Assembly (NCBI RefSeq): GCF_000973105.1
Contig: NC_015844.1
Coordinates: 3,096,501 to 3,160,500, forward strand
Source: Zobellia galactanivorans
GTDB lineage: Bacteria > Bacteroidota > Bacteroidia > Flavobacteriales > Flavobacteriaceae
Direction: 5' to 3'
Length of the DNA stretch: 64,000 bases
In this document: positions 1 through 8,599 of the stretch, in pieces
How the letters are laid out: every line of letters starts with the position of its first letter
Position numbering within the stretch: the stretch's first letter is position 1
Notes under the pieces: generated by a model
What the model saw: the letters and a program-made list of their open reading frames with translations, nothing else
Told to the model about the DNA's origin: nothing
The model's database searches: none
Made by a program: the position numbers and the translations under genes

Positions 1-221
1 AGCCAATTCAAGGCCTCGAGCTCTTTGTTGGCTGGAATATTGATGGCAAAATGGTAAGGGCTTGTATCGGCATTGAACTCGATATGGAGTATCGATTTGC
101 CACATTGAAAGGAAAGTTTGTTCGCGCTTTCTTCGATTTGGGGCAATCCCAAGACTTGGGCGTAAAATTCGCTTTGTTCCTTGATCTTCGAGCTGTATAT
201 TGTTAATTCCTTAATCTGCAT
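1..221 (-). CDS. VOC (glyoxalase-fold) family protein, N-terminal part
   Basis: Translation from the ATG at 221 gives about 73 residues before the window edge, starting MQIKELTIYSSKIKEQSEFY. The beta-alpha-beta start, with the LTIY strand and an EFYAQVLGL helix followed by an FQCG-SILHIEF strand, is the usual first module of the vicinal oxygen chelate fold (glyoxalase/bleomycin-resistance/dioxygenase). A histidine in the LHIEF strand could be a metal ligand. The C-terminal half lies outside the window, so substrate and reaction cannot be stated. The family includes glyoxalases and resistance proteins and is often metal-dependent. Confidence 0.7.
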   Translation of the reverse strand, partial: MQIKELTIYSSKIKEQSEFYAQVLGLPQIEESANKLSFQCGKSILHIEFNADTSPYHFAINIPANKELEALNW

Positions 222-469
222 TTTTTATTCCATCGGATCGTACTGGCCATGGTACAAGTTATGAAAAAAAGCAAATGGGGGAACGGTAGGGAAGTTTTTA
301 AAAGCGATGTGCTATTCTTTTTTAGTGAACGGGTCTTTGTGTTTTAGGTAGGAGTTCCCGGGGATGCAGCTCAACGTTGATCTGGTGTAAAAGCTTTGAT
401 TTTGCCGTGTCCCCACGCTTGACCCGCAAGAGGCTCAAAAGGCCCATTACGGTATATCGGAATTTTGAG

Positions 470-1219
470 CTATGGGTTTTCATGTTTTTTATCCGTTAGG
501 TTGCTGTAGTGGCAACTTCTATTTCCTTTTTTTCTGAACAGATTTCCTATCCTCCTAAAAATGTTCTGTTTTCTCGTAATAACTACTTCCCCAAGTATGG
601 CGGGATCTTCTAACATATTCACCTTTAGAAACCCTGTTTGGGAAGTGACTTTTATCTCTTGGGTTTCAAATCCAATATAAGAGAAGACTAGAGTGGGGAG
701 CTTACCCAATTCTTTAGTGGTGATGGGTATTGAAAAATTCCCGTCAAAATCGGTTTCCGCACGGTAGGAAGTGCCTTTTATCATAATACTTGTACCGGGT
801 AAACCACCACTTTCATCAAATACGTTTCCTTTTATCTGAACGGAATCTGAGGTCTTCTCATGCACAAGCGTTTTTTCCCCTATTATATTTCGCTGCTCGA
901 TTTTACGGCTTTCAGGGGGGGCACTTTGGCTAAGTGCAGGAGTCGATAAGGAGAGTAGGGTGGTTATACCCATGAGAAGTCCTGTTTTTGGGAACCGATG
1001 GTTCTGAGCAGATGAGATGGACTTGTTTAGCTGTGTGGGCAGGAATTTTCCGCACATTTTATGCTCGCTGTCTAAGAGTTGGGCCAGTTGATAGTGAGAC
1101 TTTCCAGTAAAATCAATGACCTCTTTTTGGCAGTTGAAACAAAACGCACCTTTTTCCGTAGGAGTCATTTCACTCCATTTTGAACTACAAGGTTTCGGTA
1201 TTTTTATTTCGTATTTCAT
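470..1219 (-). CDS. Membrane-anchored CarboxypepD_reg-like protein with N-terminal Cys motif
   Basis: 249 aa. The N-terminus carries a conserved Bacteroidota module: C11, W15 and a CFNC pair (C27, C30) followed by EVIDF, plausibly a small zinc- or redox-binding element. A hydrophobic segment lies at about 77-97. Residues about 128-212 form a CarboxypepD_reg-like beta-sandwich (GNVFDESGGLPGTSIMIKGT, then FDGNFSI and FSYIGFETQEI), as found at the N-terminus of TonB-dependent receptors. The tail is basic. No receptor barrel follows, so this is a stand-alone protein. It is probably anchored in the inner membrane with the sandwich in the periplasm. Its function is not known. It stands alone, with no operon partner visible. 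Confidence 0.8.
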   Translation of the reverse strand: MKYEIKIPKPCSSKWSEMTPTEKGAFCFNCQKEVIDFTGKSHYQLAQLLDSEHKMCGKFLPTQLNKSISSAQNHRFPKTGLLMGITTLLSLSTPALSQSAPPESRKIEQRNIIGEKTLVHEKTSDSVQIKGNVFDESGGLPGTSIMIKGTSYRAETDFDGNFSIPITTKELGKLPTLVFSYIGFETQEIKVTSQTGFLKVNMLEDPAILGEVVITRKQNIFRRIGNLFRKKGNRSCHYSNLTDKKHENP

Positions 1220-1420
1220 TTGGCTTAAAGGAAGTGATTCATTTCTCCAATGTAAGAAAATAGGGATGGATTTATCTAATGCTTTGGTAGACTCTTCTCA
1301 AAACCTTTGTGCTATTGGTTTTTATACCGCGTAGTTTATTTTAAATCAAGTCAATTGTTAAATAATCTTGTGATTTTATCACCTCTTATGTTAGATGCTA
1401 ATTGCAAATGTGTATGGCTT

Positions 1421-1720
1421 TTAGAGTTGGCTTTTCGTTCTATTCATAATCAAACTTGCTATTAGTCCAATTCCCACTATTACATCCACTATATTCCAAA
1501 TTTGTCTACCAAGTGCAATTTTAAAAAAGGGTTGAAAGAGTAGAGCAAGTCCACCGTAAATTATCATTTCAGTTTTTTTGTCTTGTTCATTTGCCTTAAA
1601 AGCTAAAATTCCGAAACCTATTAAGGCTACAAACCTAACAAGTTGGTAATATCCATATGGCATATCCAATAAACATAAAAATAGTAGAATAGCCAATATC
1701 AGTTTTATAATTATTGTCAT
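1421..1720 (-). CDS. DUF6804-type small membrane protein
   Basis: 99 aa, almost entirely hydrophobic, with about three to four membrane helices (residues about 3-20, 25-42, 50-66 and 74-92). The PYGYYQLVRF motif early in the chain, the KANEQDKKTEMIIYGGLALL loop and the FQPFFKIALGR stretch match my recollection of DUF6804 proteins, which have no known function. It is the last gene of a minus-strand cluster and starts 2 bp after the stop of the upstream gene, so co-transcription is likely. It could act with its cluster or simply be a passenger. Confidence 0.7.
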   Translation of the reverse strand: MTIIIKLILAILLFLCLLDMPYGYYQLVRFVALIGFGILAFKANEQDKKTEMIIYGGLALLFQPFFKIALGRQIWNIVDVIVGIGLIASLIMNRTKSQL

Positions 1721-1722
1721 AT

Positions 1723-2223
1723 CTATCTGTATATTGGCATTTCAGGATAAGGTATGAATTCATCCAATAATGGTGTTAATCCTGTTTTTACCGCAAACAC
1801 CAATGCCAACAGAATAGCCGAGAATAATATTACCGAGTTCAAATTGTCATTGGCAACTTCTATAAAAATACTTTCGCCTTTACTAAATAAACTGAAAAGC
1901 AATGTTGACAACCAAAAAAGCACTATAAATATAAGCAAGGTAATTCCTAAAAAAACACAGTAAAATGATATTTCTTTAAAGACTAAACTATTACCTTCTA
2001 ATTGGCTTGGAAGAATTTTTGTAAGTGTTTGAAAAGTATTAATGAGTTCACTCAATAGAAGACCAAGCGCTAAAAACAAAACACCTTTAAAATATGAAAT
2101 ACTCATTGGGTTTTCGTTTTCTGAAAGCTTAGTTTTTAATTTAGATTTCACGAAGCCATTCAATAAAAACAGAGACACTGCTGTACTTAATATAATAGCT
2201 AAAAGAGTTAAAATGTTGGTCAT
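1723..2223 (-). CDS. Hypothetical four-helix membrane protein
   Basis: 166 aa with about four hydrophobic segments (residues about 3-23, 43-63, 88-112 and 128-148). I do not recognise a family. The first ATG overlaps the stop codon of the 547-aa transglutaminase-like gene by 4 bp, which suggests translational coupling. The next gene starts only 2 bp downstream. It belongs to the six-gene cluster at 1421-6568 and would sit in the inner membrane. The most that can be said is that it is a probable membrane subunit of whatever the cluster builds. Confidence 0.7.
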   Translation of the reverse strand: MTNILTLLAIILSTAVSLFLLNGFVKSKLKTKLSENENPMSISYFKGVLFLALGLLLSELINTFQTLTKILPSQLEGNSLVFKEISFYCVFLGITLLIFIVLFWLSTLLFSLFSKGESIFIEVANDNLNSVILFSAILLALVFAVKTGLTPLLDEFIPYPEMPIYR

Positions 2224-3863
2224 ATGGTTAGATTTTTATTTGATATTAATGAAACATTCCAAAACCTCATATCTGATATTTCACGAGAAATAATACCAGG
2301 TGGAATGCCTTGAGTTGTTGTTTCCCAAACAACATATTTTATTCCGTTAATTGATTTTGAAATTCCTTTGAATGGCAAATTAATGCCGATTATTGAATGT
2401 TTGTAAAGTTCACTCGACAACATTACAACATCGTAGTTGTAGTGGTTAAAAATTGTAAAAAGTAAGAGTGTTCGGGTGTCGCAGTCTCCTTGTAAAGTTG
2501 ACATAAATTCTACAGGTGTTAGCAGGCCGTATTTTGTAAAGCCTTGACAATCTCCATTTTTCGCTAAATATTCTTTGATAAAAGTGTCATTATAAATATT
2601 AGCATTACAAGCATCACCTAAGATGAGTGAATAAGGAATGTCTTGTATTAATGATACTACAACCACTGCGAATTCAATTTTGTTCAGATTTTTTTCAGCT
2701 TTTAAACTGTCTAATGTTGAATAAACTAAGTCCAGTTTATTTACATCATAGTCATAAATTGTTGAAACAATTCTATTGTATTGAGAAGTGCTGTTTAGAG
2801 GAATTGAAAGATTATTTCTCAATTGATAGGCATCTTTGTAATCTGAAACACGCATTTTGATGTCTGCTTCATATAAATTGTTGGTATAATCCTCCCAAAC
2901 TCTATGATGCGTAATTATACTATCACCTAAAATAGGATTTTCTTCTATTTCAGTGATTTCTTTAGCATCATCTACAATATTTGTTTTCTTTATGTTTGGA
3001 TATTTTAGTGTATTAGTTATTGCTGATATAATTCCAAATACCATTAGTAATAAAAGTGCAATACCAGCAAATCTAAAAATCCATTTGAAGATGCTAACAA
3101 TAACACTACTTAATAAGGACAACAAGTAAATTACACCTAATAAAATGGCGATTGGTAAAATAACTTTCCAACCAAAAATTAGAAGCGGAATAATAAAAAC
3201 AGCTCCAATTATTATTTGAAGTAGCAATCCCATCGTTTCCCAAAAAGAAAAACTTGAACAGCTTGTACTTGATTGTTTTACCCAAGAACCCCAGTAAGTA
3301 GATTTATCAGAATTATAATATTCCCAACGCTTGTAGTTGCCATCAACTTCTGAATTTCCAGTTTGCTTATTAGTTTTAACCTTGTCAGAAGGCAAACTTA
3401 ATTTTGTGGGTATGTCTTTCTCAATTTCTACTTCAATATATTCTGTGTCGTAGTGTTTTAAATAACCAGAAATATTGCCAGTAATATCGCCAAAAACTTT
3501 ATTTCCCTCGTATACTTGATTTGAAAGCGTATAATCACTTAACTTTTTATCGTTTAAATTGACATTGTAAATTTTAGAGGCTCCTTTTTCATCAGTTATT
3601 TCAAGTGGTAAATTGTCTGGTAGTTTTGTAAGGAAATTATTAATTTCTTGAAATGCTTCTGGCTCGCCAGTCTCCCAATGCCTTACATTAAACTCATTTT
3701 TTGTGGTAACGATTTCTCCAGAGATTACTTCGAGGTCATAAAAATTTTCGTGCTTGACGTCGGATTTTCTTGGGTCAAAATAGCCAATAAACTTGCCTTT
3801 GAACTTACCTTGAATGTAAGTCCGTCTTTCAACATGATTTTTTATGGTTTCATATTTAGGCAT
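2220..3863 (-). CDS. Membrane-embedded transglutaminase-like protein
   Basis: 547 aa. Residues 1-200 are soluble and mostly beta, with no family recognised. A hydrophobic block at about 210-285 contains two to four membrane helices. The C-terminal part (about 330-547) reads as a transglutaminase/cysteine-peptidase fold: GDCDTRTLLLF puts C461 at the start of the catalytic helix, H489 follows in YKHSIIGINLP, and E514 lies in YVVWETTTQG, giving a Cys-His-Glu triad in the expected order. Such domains cleave or crosslink proteins or peptides. The start overlaps the end of the upstream DUF4407-like gene by 8 bp and the stop overlaps the next start by 4 bp, so the cluster is translated as a unit. 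The substrate is unknown. Confidence 0.7.
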   Translation of the reverse strand: MPKYETIKNHVERRTYIQGKFKGKFIGYFDPRKSDVKHENFYDLEVISGEIVTTKNEFNVRHWETGEPEAFQEINNFLTKLPDNLPLEITDEKGASKIYNVNLNDKKLSDYTLSNQVYEGNKVFGDITGNISGYLKHYDTEYIEVEIEKDIPTKLSLPSDKVKTNKQTGNSEVDGNYKRWEYYNSDKSTYWGSWVKQSSTSCSSFSFWETMGLLLQIIIGAVFIIPLLIFGWKVILPIAILLGVIYLLSLLSSVIVSIFKWIFRFAGIALLLLMVFGIISAITNTLKYPNIKKTNIVDDAKEITEIEENPILGDSIITHHRVWEDYTNNLYEADIKMRVSDYKDAYQLRNNLSIPLNSTSQYNRIVSTIYDYDVNKLDLVYSTLDSLKAEKNLNKIEFAVVVVSLIQDIPYSLILGDACNANIYNDTFIKEYLAKNGDCQGFTKYGLLTPVEFMSTLQGDCDTRTLLLFTIFNHYNYDVVMLSSELYKHSIIGINLPFKGISKSINGIKYVVWETTTQGIPPGIISREISDMRFWNVSLISNKNLTI

Positions 3864-4782
3864 ATAGGCTATCTAGTAAATCGTCCTCTTTGAGTAGCTC
3901 TCTTTTGTTCTTTTTCCTTTTCGTGTTGAATGGTGCATCAGAATAATGTTCATCGAAATGCAAATCAAGTCCATATTTATGGTTGAATATTTCGTTATAC
4001 TTTTCTTTAAACAACTCATATTCATATTTTACAAGATGCGACTCAACATAATGTTTAGTCTTATAGAAAATACTGTCTTTGTGGATGAAGATTTTAAGAT
4101 ACGTTGGAATAATAAAAAGTATTAGAATAAATACTGTTATAGCCCAACTGACAGGATATTTTTTGTTTAAAATAATAATGCCTTGAATGTAATAGTTTGA
4201 TTTGCTTACTAACCGCTCCATCGAAGATGTAAGAGTTAATTTCTTTTCTTTCCTATCTTCAATTAATCTCAAATAGAACTCATCGTTGCTTCCAGTTAAT
4301 AGCTTTTGGTATTCGCTGATTTCTTTGTCCAGATATGAGTTTGTTAGTTGAGTATATCGCTTGATTTTTTCTTGCTTAAAAACTTCAATATCTTGTGCTA
4401 ACGGTTTAGAGAAAATTAAACTCTCGATTGGCTTTGACACAATTATGGATATAAAGGCAATAAAAATTAATCGAATACTTACAGATATAAAACGAGCGGT
4501 TTTATTTGGTATGTAGGGAAATCCAGTTTTAGATAACGTGTAAAGTAAGAATAAATAAATGTTGGTAATCATCCAAGCAAAAAACAAACCTATAATTATT
4601 CCTATCCATAGATTTTGAAGTAAGCCTGTAAATGCTAAAAAGCAACTTACAAAACACAAGCTAAAAATTACCGCAACAAGCACACCAATTCCAGTAAATC
4701 GGCTTCTCGTTGATTTATTACATTTTGCGATAACATTCTTGTCATCACCAGAAAGTGTCCAGAAAAACTTTTTAAGTTTCAT
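3856..4782 (-). CDS. DUF4407-like membrane protein (shorter paralogue)
   Basis: 308 aa. The start (FFWTLSGDDKNVIAKC) and the helix pattern parallel the 407-aa DUF4407 protein immediately upstream, whose start reads FFWKAAGGDSYILERS. There are helices at about 30-55, 60-82, 95-118 and 205-225, with a charged, helical central region. The shared signature at the third helix end is SKPIE here and SKPVE there. The central coiled region is much shorter than in the paralogue. The two genes are 15 bp apart, so tandem duplication and a hetero-oligomer are plausible. DUF4407 has no established biochemical role. Confidence 0.7.
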   Translation of the reverse strand: MKLKKFFWTLSGDDKNVIAKCNKSTRSRFTGIGVLVAVIFSLCFVSCFLAFTGLLQNLWIGIIIGLFFAWMITNIYLFLLYTLSKTGFPYIPNKTARFISVSIRLIFIAFISIIVSKPIESLIFSKPLAQDIEVFKQEKIKRYTQLTNSYLDKEISEYQKLLTGSNDEFYLRLIEDRKEKKLTLTSSMERLVSKSNYYIQGIIILNKKYPVSWAITVFILILFIIPTYLKIFIHKDSIFYKTKHYVESHLVKYEYELFKEKYNEIFNHKYGLDLHFDEHYSDAPFNTKRKKNKRELLKEDDLLDSLYA

Positions 4783-4797
4783 AGCACCTAAATTATT

Positions 4798-6021
4798 TTA
4801 GCTTTCAGATTTGATGAAAGATTCTGGATTATCATCTATCTTTTTCATCATATCTTCTTTGTATTTTGATATGGCGTATTGGGTTAACTCTTCTTGTGCT
4901 TTTAGAAGTTCTTTCTTTTCCAACAATAGTTTTTCAGATTCTAAATGCTTTATCAAGTCTCGTTCTTGTCCGTTTTTATCTTTATGATAGTTGTATTGAA
5001 TGTAAATACCTTGTTCTGCTATGATTAGCTCTTGGGTGTTCTGTTTTAAGAAGTCATAAGGTGATTTGATTAGCATTAGTTTAAAGAAAATAGGCGTTAA
5101 TTCAATAGCTAAAAAGAGTAGTGTTATAAAAAGAGAAATCCAAAAGCCAGCTATCTTGTGCGCGAGTTTAATTCTTTCTAATAAACCATCAAGACCAGAT
5201 GCGACAACTTCAGCGTTGTCGATGTCTTTTTGCTTGTTTTTTTCAAATTTGACAATGTTTTGATATGACTTTTCAATTAATGGTGTATTCTTATTTTTGA
5301 TAATGTTAATTTCAGAATCCAGCCTTTTCATCTGCTGTTCAATCTTTTTAGCTTCTGGTCCATAACCTCTTGGGCCAGCGTCACCACTCATTTCTTTAGT
5401 CAATTGATTTTCCAGTTCAACGTATCTTTCTTCTTTGGTTTGAATTTCGTTTTCCCATTTCGATATTTTTTCCTTTTCGTTTTGAATTCGACCCGCATAC
5501 AAAGAATCAATACTTGCTATATATTCCTGTTGCTTTTGCATTTGCGCAGAGTGAAGTTCTGCATCAATCTCAGATTTAAACATTCTAATTTCAACAGGTT
5601 TGGATATAGTTAGAGCAATTATTGCACCCATAAGTAGTCGAGGAATTGCACCTTTAAGTTCTCCCCATGTAATTGCTTCTGTACCATCACCTGTTCCTGT
5701 ACTTGAAACAATAAATCTGTCGAGATTAAAAATCATTAAGCCCCAAAAAACACCAAAAATTATTGAAAGCAAGGATGTTGTCCAACTTACAGTATCAGCT
5801 TCAATTGCTGAACCTCTTGGTTCAAAAATTGTGTAGAACGCATAACCACCAGCTAATGCGGCCATAAGTCCAGTTGCAACAATAATTCCACCAAGACACA
5901 TATATTTTACTTGGTCAGAATAAGTTGAACGTTCTAATATGTAGCTGTCGCCACCGGCGGCCTTCCAGAAGAAGCGCATAATTTTAGATGGTTTAGGGCT
6001 TTTGTAGAAGTCTCTTTCCAT
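4798..6021 (-). CDS. DUF4407 domain membrane protein
   Basis: 407 aa. The N-terminus (MRFFWKAAGGDSYILERS, then about 35 residues to a first helix) and the GVFWGLMIFNLDRFIVSS segment are typical of DUF4407. Helices lie at about 38-60, 82-102, 125-145 and 288-312. Between helices 3 and 4 a long, highly charged coiled coil (about 150-275) would project from the membrane. A second charged helical tail follows helix 4. The topology suggests a scaffold or sensor with a large coiled-coil domain. It is second in the cluster, 4 bp after the 180-aa gene. Function unknown; family assignment fairly sure. Confidence 0.8.
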   Translation of the reverse strand: MERDFYKSPKPSKIMRFFWKAAGGDSYILERSTYSDQVKYMCLGGIIVATGLMAALAGGYAFYTIFEPRGSAIEADTVSWTTSLLSIIFGVFWGLMIFNLDRFIVSSTGTGDGTEAITWGELKGAIPRLLMGAIIALTISKPVEIRMFKSEIDAELHSAQMQKQQEYIASIDSLYAGRIQNEKEKISKWENEIQTKEERYVELENQLTKEMSGDAGPRGYGPEAKKIEQQMKRLDSEINIIKNKNTPLIEKSYQNIVKFEKNKQKDIDNAEVVASGLDGLLERIKLAHKIAGFWISLFITLLFLAIELTPIFFKLMLIKSPYDFLKQNTQELIIAEQGIYIQYNYHKDKNGQERDLIKHLESEKLLLEKKELLKAQEELTQYAISKYKEDMMKKIDDNPESFIKSES

Positions 6022-6025
6022 AATT

Positions 6026-6568
6026 TTAAGGTTTGATTGGATAGTTAGATTTTACAAATGGCTCGAAATCCAATCTTAATTCTTTAGATAAGATTTTAGG
6101 CCGATTTAGCTTGATTTTTTTGGTAACTTGATAATTGAATGAATCATCAAGAGTCTTTTTTAAGTCTCTCCTAATCAAAGGAACTGAGCTTAAATTCGAT
6201 AAATTGGTTTTGGATGAAAAAGTGTTTAATACTGAAGGCGAAGTTGATTCTATGCTAATTTTCTTGGTTTGTTTTTGCCCACCAATACCATTAAAAGTAA
6301 TTTCGAAGTCATTGATTCTATTTTCTAGTTTTACTTCTAGGTGAGATATATTACCTGGTAAAACCGCCAAGTTTGATATGATGATTTTATGACAACCAAC
6401 AACGTTCCATTTTATTTGTGTTTCATTTCCACGAACAGTTAATTTTGTTGTATAAACAAAATGTTCAATGTGCAGTTTTTTTGCAAAAAGCAAGTTTTTA
6501 ATAAACTGAAGTGAACACAATAAATTTGTGTAGAGGAATTGTATTTTAGGTATGATGGTTATATTCAT
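6026..6568 (-). CDS. Hypothetical protein, first gene of the DUF4407 cluster
   Basis: 180 aa. I do not recognise it. Residues about 38-115 look like an Ig-like beta-sandwich: TVRGNETQIKWNVVGCHKI, followed by alternating strands ending at FEITFNGIGG. This resembles the small sandwich domains placed before membrane proteins in some Bacteroidota clusters. The C-terminal 65 residues are polar and basic (IRRDLKKTLDDSF, KKIKLNRPKILSK). There is no clear signal peptide, though residues 8-30 are moderately hydrophobic. It ends 4 bp before the DUF4407 gene and probably leads the transcript. Confidence 0.6.
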   Translation of the reverse strand: MNITIIPKIQFLYTNLLCSLQFIKNLLFAKKLHIEHFVYTTKLTVRGNETQIKWNVVGCHKIIISNLAVLPGNISHLEVKLENRINDFEITFNGIGGQKQTKKISIESTSPSVLNTFSSKTNLSNLSSVPLIRRDLKKTLDDSFNYQVTKKIKLNRPKILSKELRLDFEPFVKSNYPIKP

Positions 6569-7238
6569 TCAGTTTGGTTGGTCAGGTTTTTTCAGAAAGT
6601 CAATTTGCAATTATTTCATTTCGCTATATTTTTCGTAATATCATTAATTCAGCGTTGGCAAGAAACAGCTCTTGTGGTTTTTTAGTGTTGGCTTATGTGT
6701 TGGCAAAAAAACAAATGTGCTGTTTGTGCGTTGGTTTTTTTAGTTCAAATATTTAATTTTAAACTCGATTCTCGCATTACGTACAACTACTGGATATGCG
6801 CCTAATTCCGCATAACCATCGTATTTGGTCTAGATCTTATACCTTTTTTGAACTATATATGGCATAATAGCTCTGTTCCTGTTTTTGTGAAAATAAAGAG
6901 GATTAAACGGTACGCTACAAATATCTCCATTTTGAATGTTACAGCCTTACGTAAAAGCGTAATCTCAAAAAAAAATAGGGTTAAAATCTAAAAGAAAACA
7001 AGTGTTGTAATCTATCGCATTTTTTTATTTCTCGCTCAATTCCCAACATCCTTTTCCTACTGCTTCTAAATATCGCAAAATCCCAATTTAAAAAGCAAAA
7101 GCAGTTGATATATCTAGTAGTTATAAACTTGTTATTCAAGCAAGCTGGCACGAGCGTGACGCTTGAGCTAGCGGGGGTGATGGGGGTACTCCGTCATTTG
7201 ATGGCGGAGCCATCCATGTGATTGGCTGTAGTGTTTTT
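6569..7238. other. Intergenic region rich in GTTGGC motifs and repeats
   Basis: 670 bp without a convincing gene. The part next to the 180-aa gene (6570-6745) contains several GTTGGC/GTTGG motifs spaced within 100 bp, matching the repeat-end motif seen elsewhere in the 6.6-15 kb region. The part from 6953 to 7178 holds a copy of the long intergenic repeat. A 60-codon plus-strand frame at 6574-6756 has no recognisable product and lies over the motifs, so I do not call it. Confidence 0.5.
6953..7178. repeat. Long intergenic repeat, copy A
   Basis: Two blocks match the copy at 13870-13995. The first block (6953-6993) is identical over 41 bp and includes a run of nine A. The second (7091-7178) matches over about 88 bp with few differences and ends in the GC-rich hairpin-forming CACGAGCGTGACGCTTG. 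In this copy about 97 bp of unrelated DNA separates the blocks, whereas in copy B they are contiguous. Confidence 0.85.
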
Positions 7239-7706
7239 TCAATCCCATATGTTTGGTCTATTAATTTTCATTGCTCTTAAATACGACAGAAAATGTCCTG
7301 CGTGAACTGATTCGTGATATCCGATCCGCAATAAATATTTTCCAAGTATTTTCTTTTCTCCGTTCCCTGGATGAATGATTTCGGTTTCATTTAATTCCGT
7401 ATCCGAAAACTGCCGTACACTTTCTATAAATGTTTTTCTATAAGGTTCGGCAAATTCAAGTTCATCAGTAACGCTAATGAATGGTCGGTTTTCCCAAGGT
7501 GTTTTATAATTTGTCATATCACCTTGGTTAATAATAAGATTCCATCCATAATCAGCGGCCAAAACGTGTCTTATCATTTCTGACGCACTCATTGCTTTTT
7601 CGTCAGGTTTCCAATTATAATATTTCTCAGGTAGTCCATTCCAAAGTTTTATACTTCTTCTCCTTATTTCTGTAAAATTTAAAATTATGAGCTCAGATTG
7701 GGTCAT
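7239..7706 (-). CDS. DinB-family protein
   Basis: 155 aa, the usual length for a DinB/YfiT-type four-helix bundle. The fold is supported by the LWNGLPEKYYNWKPDEKAMS segment, the EMIRHVLAADYGW helix with a histidine, and the C-terminal YHESVHAGHFLSYLR helix with further histidines. Together these would form the three-histidine metal site of the family. Some DinB proteins are metal-dependent thiol transferases, but many are uncharacterised and the substrate cannot be inferred. It stands alone in the cassette-like region, flanked on both sides by repeated intergenic sequence. Confidence 0.8.
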   Translation of the reverse strand: MTQSELIILNFTEIRRRSIKLWNGLPEKYYNWKPDEKAMSASEMIRHVLAADYGWNLIINQGDMTNYKTPWENRPFISVTDELEFAEPYRKTFIESVRQFSDTELNETEIIHPGNGEKKILGKYLLRIGYHESVHAGHFLSYLRAMKINRPNIWD

Positions 7707-7813
7707 ATGCTATTTTTTTCGAAAAGTAACGCTAATAGGCCGATGTGTGCTTATTGCAGGTCTAAGGTATAAAAAGTAGCAATAGTTCGGGGGTACACTA
7801 TTTTTAGTGAAGT

Positions 7814-7849
7814 AAGCTGGCACGAGCGTGACGCTTGCGCTGGCGGGGG
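7814..7849. repeat. Short GC-rich hairpin repeat, copy C
   Basis: 36 bp matching the 3' end of the long repeat (7143-7175 and 13959-13994), differing at one or two positions. It includes the palindromic CACGAGCGTGACGCTTG core. Here it occurs without the A-rich upstream block. Confidence 0.8.
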
Positions 7850-7874
7850 AGTTATTATTTTAATGATTATGGGG

Positions 7875-7928
7875 TTGTGCAACGGTTACTTTTGTTAGCA
7901 AATGTGGCGATACGTTCGAGTAAGCACG
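7875..7928. repeat. 54-bp perfect intergenic repeat, copy 1
   Basis: Identical over 54 bp to 10803-10856. It begins TTGTGCAACGGTTAC and ends TTCGAGTAAGCACG. Weaker similarity continues to the right (GTTTCC, GTATTTTTCC, GTAAAGTCCATTTGCG-like segments). A partial relative is seen near 9431-9455, downstream of another gene. All copies lie immediately downstream of minus-strand genes or their relics. Confidence 0.85.
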
Positions 7929-8053
7929 AACGATTACGTTTCCGTATTTATTTCCATCTCAGTAAAATCCATTGCGTAAATTAGTCAATAGGTCTTTTTA
8001 CATAGGTATTTCAGAAACGTAAAGTCTATCAGAATAAAGTTGCCATATAAAAT

Positions 8054-8341
8054 TCAACTATTATTTTTCCTTGACGATAGTTCTATTTTAATTTTTTTAA
8101 TATAACTATTTAAGGCACTAACACTTGCAAAACAAGCGAATGCAACCCCTAGCAAATTTATGTCCAACGTATTGGACCCTTTCGTTATCATACCATAAAT
8201 AATAACCACCATTAAAACAAGTGATACTCCTATGATGGCTCCTGAAATTCCTTTCCACTTTTTGATTTCTGATTCTAATTCAGATTCGGTTTTGTTCTTT
8301 AATTCTTCGTCTTTCATAAGGTTAGGATTTTTTTGAGCCAT
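8054..8341 (-). CDS. Small two-helix membrane protein
   Basis: 95 aa. A charged N-terminal third (EELKNKTESELESEIKKWK) is followed by two hydrophobic helices (about 33-52 and 63-82) and a basic tail. Similar small proteins are common in Flavobacteriia, sometimes labelled redox-active disulfide protein 2, but this one has a single cysteine and I see no active-site motif. The start codon lies 3 bp from the arm of a palindromic intergenic element (8345-8417). Function unknown. Confidence 0.6.
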   Translation of the reverse strand: MAQKNPNLMKDEELKNKTESELESEIKKWKGISGAIIGVSLVLMVVIIYGMITKGSNTLDINLLGVAFACFASVSALNSYIKKIKIELSSRKNNS

Positions 8342-8344
8342 TTA

Positions 8345-8417
8345 TGCCAACGGTTTAGCTATGAACCGTACGGGGCACGCCATCTGCGACAGCAGTGGGC
8401 GAGTTGGCGCGTTGGCA
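8345..8417. repeat. Palindromic cassette-boundary element (attC-like)
   Basis: A perfect 8-bp inverted repeat, TGCCAACG at 8345-8352 and CGTTGGCA at 8410-8417, encloses an inner perfect hairpin (ACGGTT at 8350-8355 with AACCGT at 8364-8369). The element ends within 4 bp of the start codon of the gene at 8054-8341. This outer-repeat plus inner-hairpin layout right next to a start codon recalls integron attC sites. The match to the attC consensus is only partial. Confidence 0.5.
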
Positions 8418-8599
8418 CAGTTTCCGTCTAGGCACGAAGCTAAAGCTTATTGTTTAGTTCTGTTTTTTCTTGTTTAAAGCTAAATTTTGAATATTTCGCC
8501 AACGCGTAATTTTCAATTTGGCGGACTTTATAAATATACAGTACCTTTCGATTTAGGATAGAAGTCCGCATTTCGTTCAGGTTTTGTCGGCAGTAGTTG

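Noticed and set aside
322-483. 53-codon minus-strand frame (MKTHSSKFRYTVMGLL) overlapping the end of the CarboxypepD_reg-like gene
   Set aside because: No recognisable product, basic low-information composition, and only positional coupling to support it.
6574-6756. 60-codon plus-strand frame
   Set aside because: It lies over the GTTGGC motif cluster upstream of the DUF4407 operon and encodes nothing recognisable.
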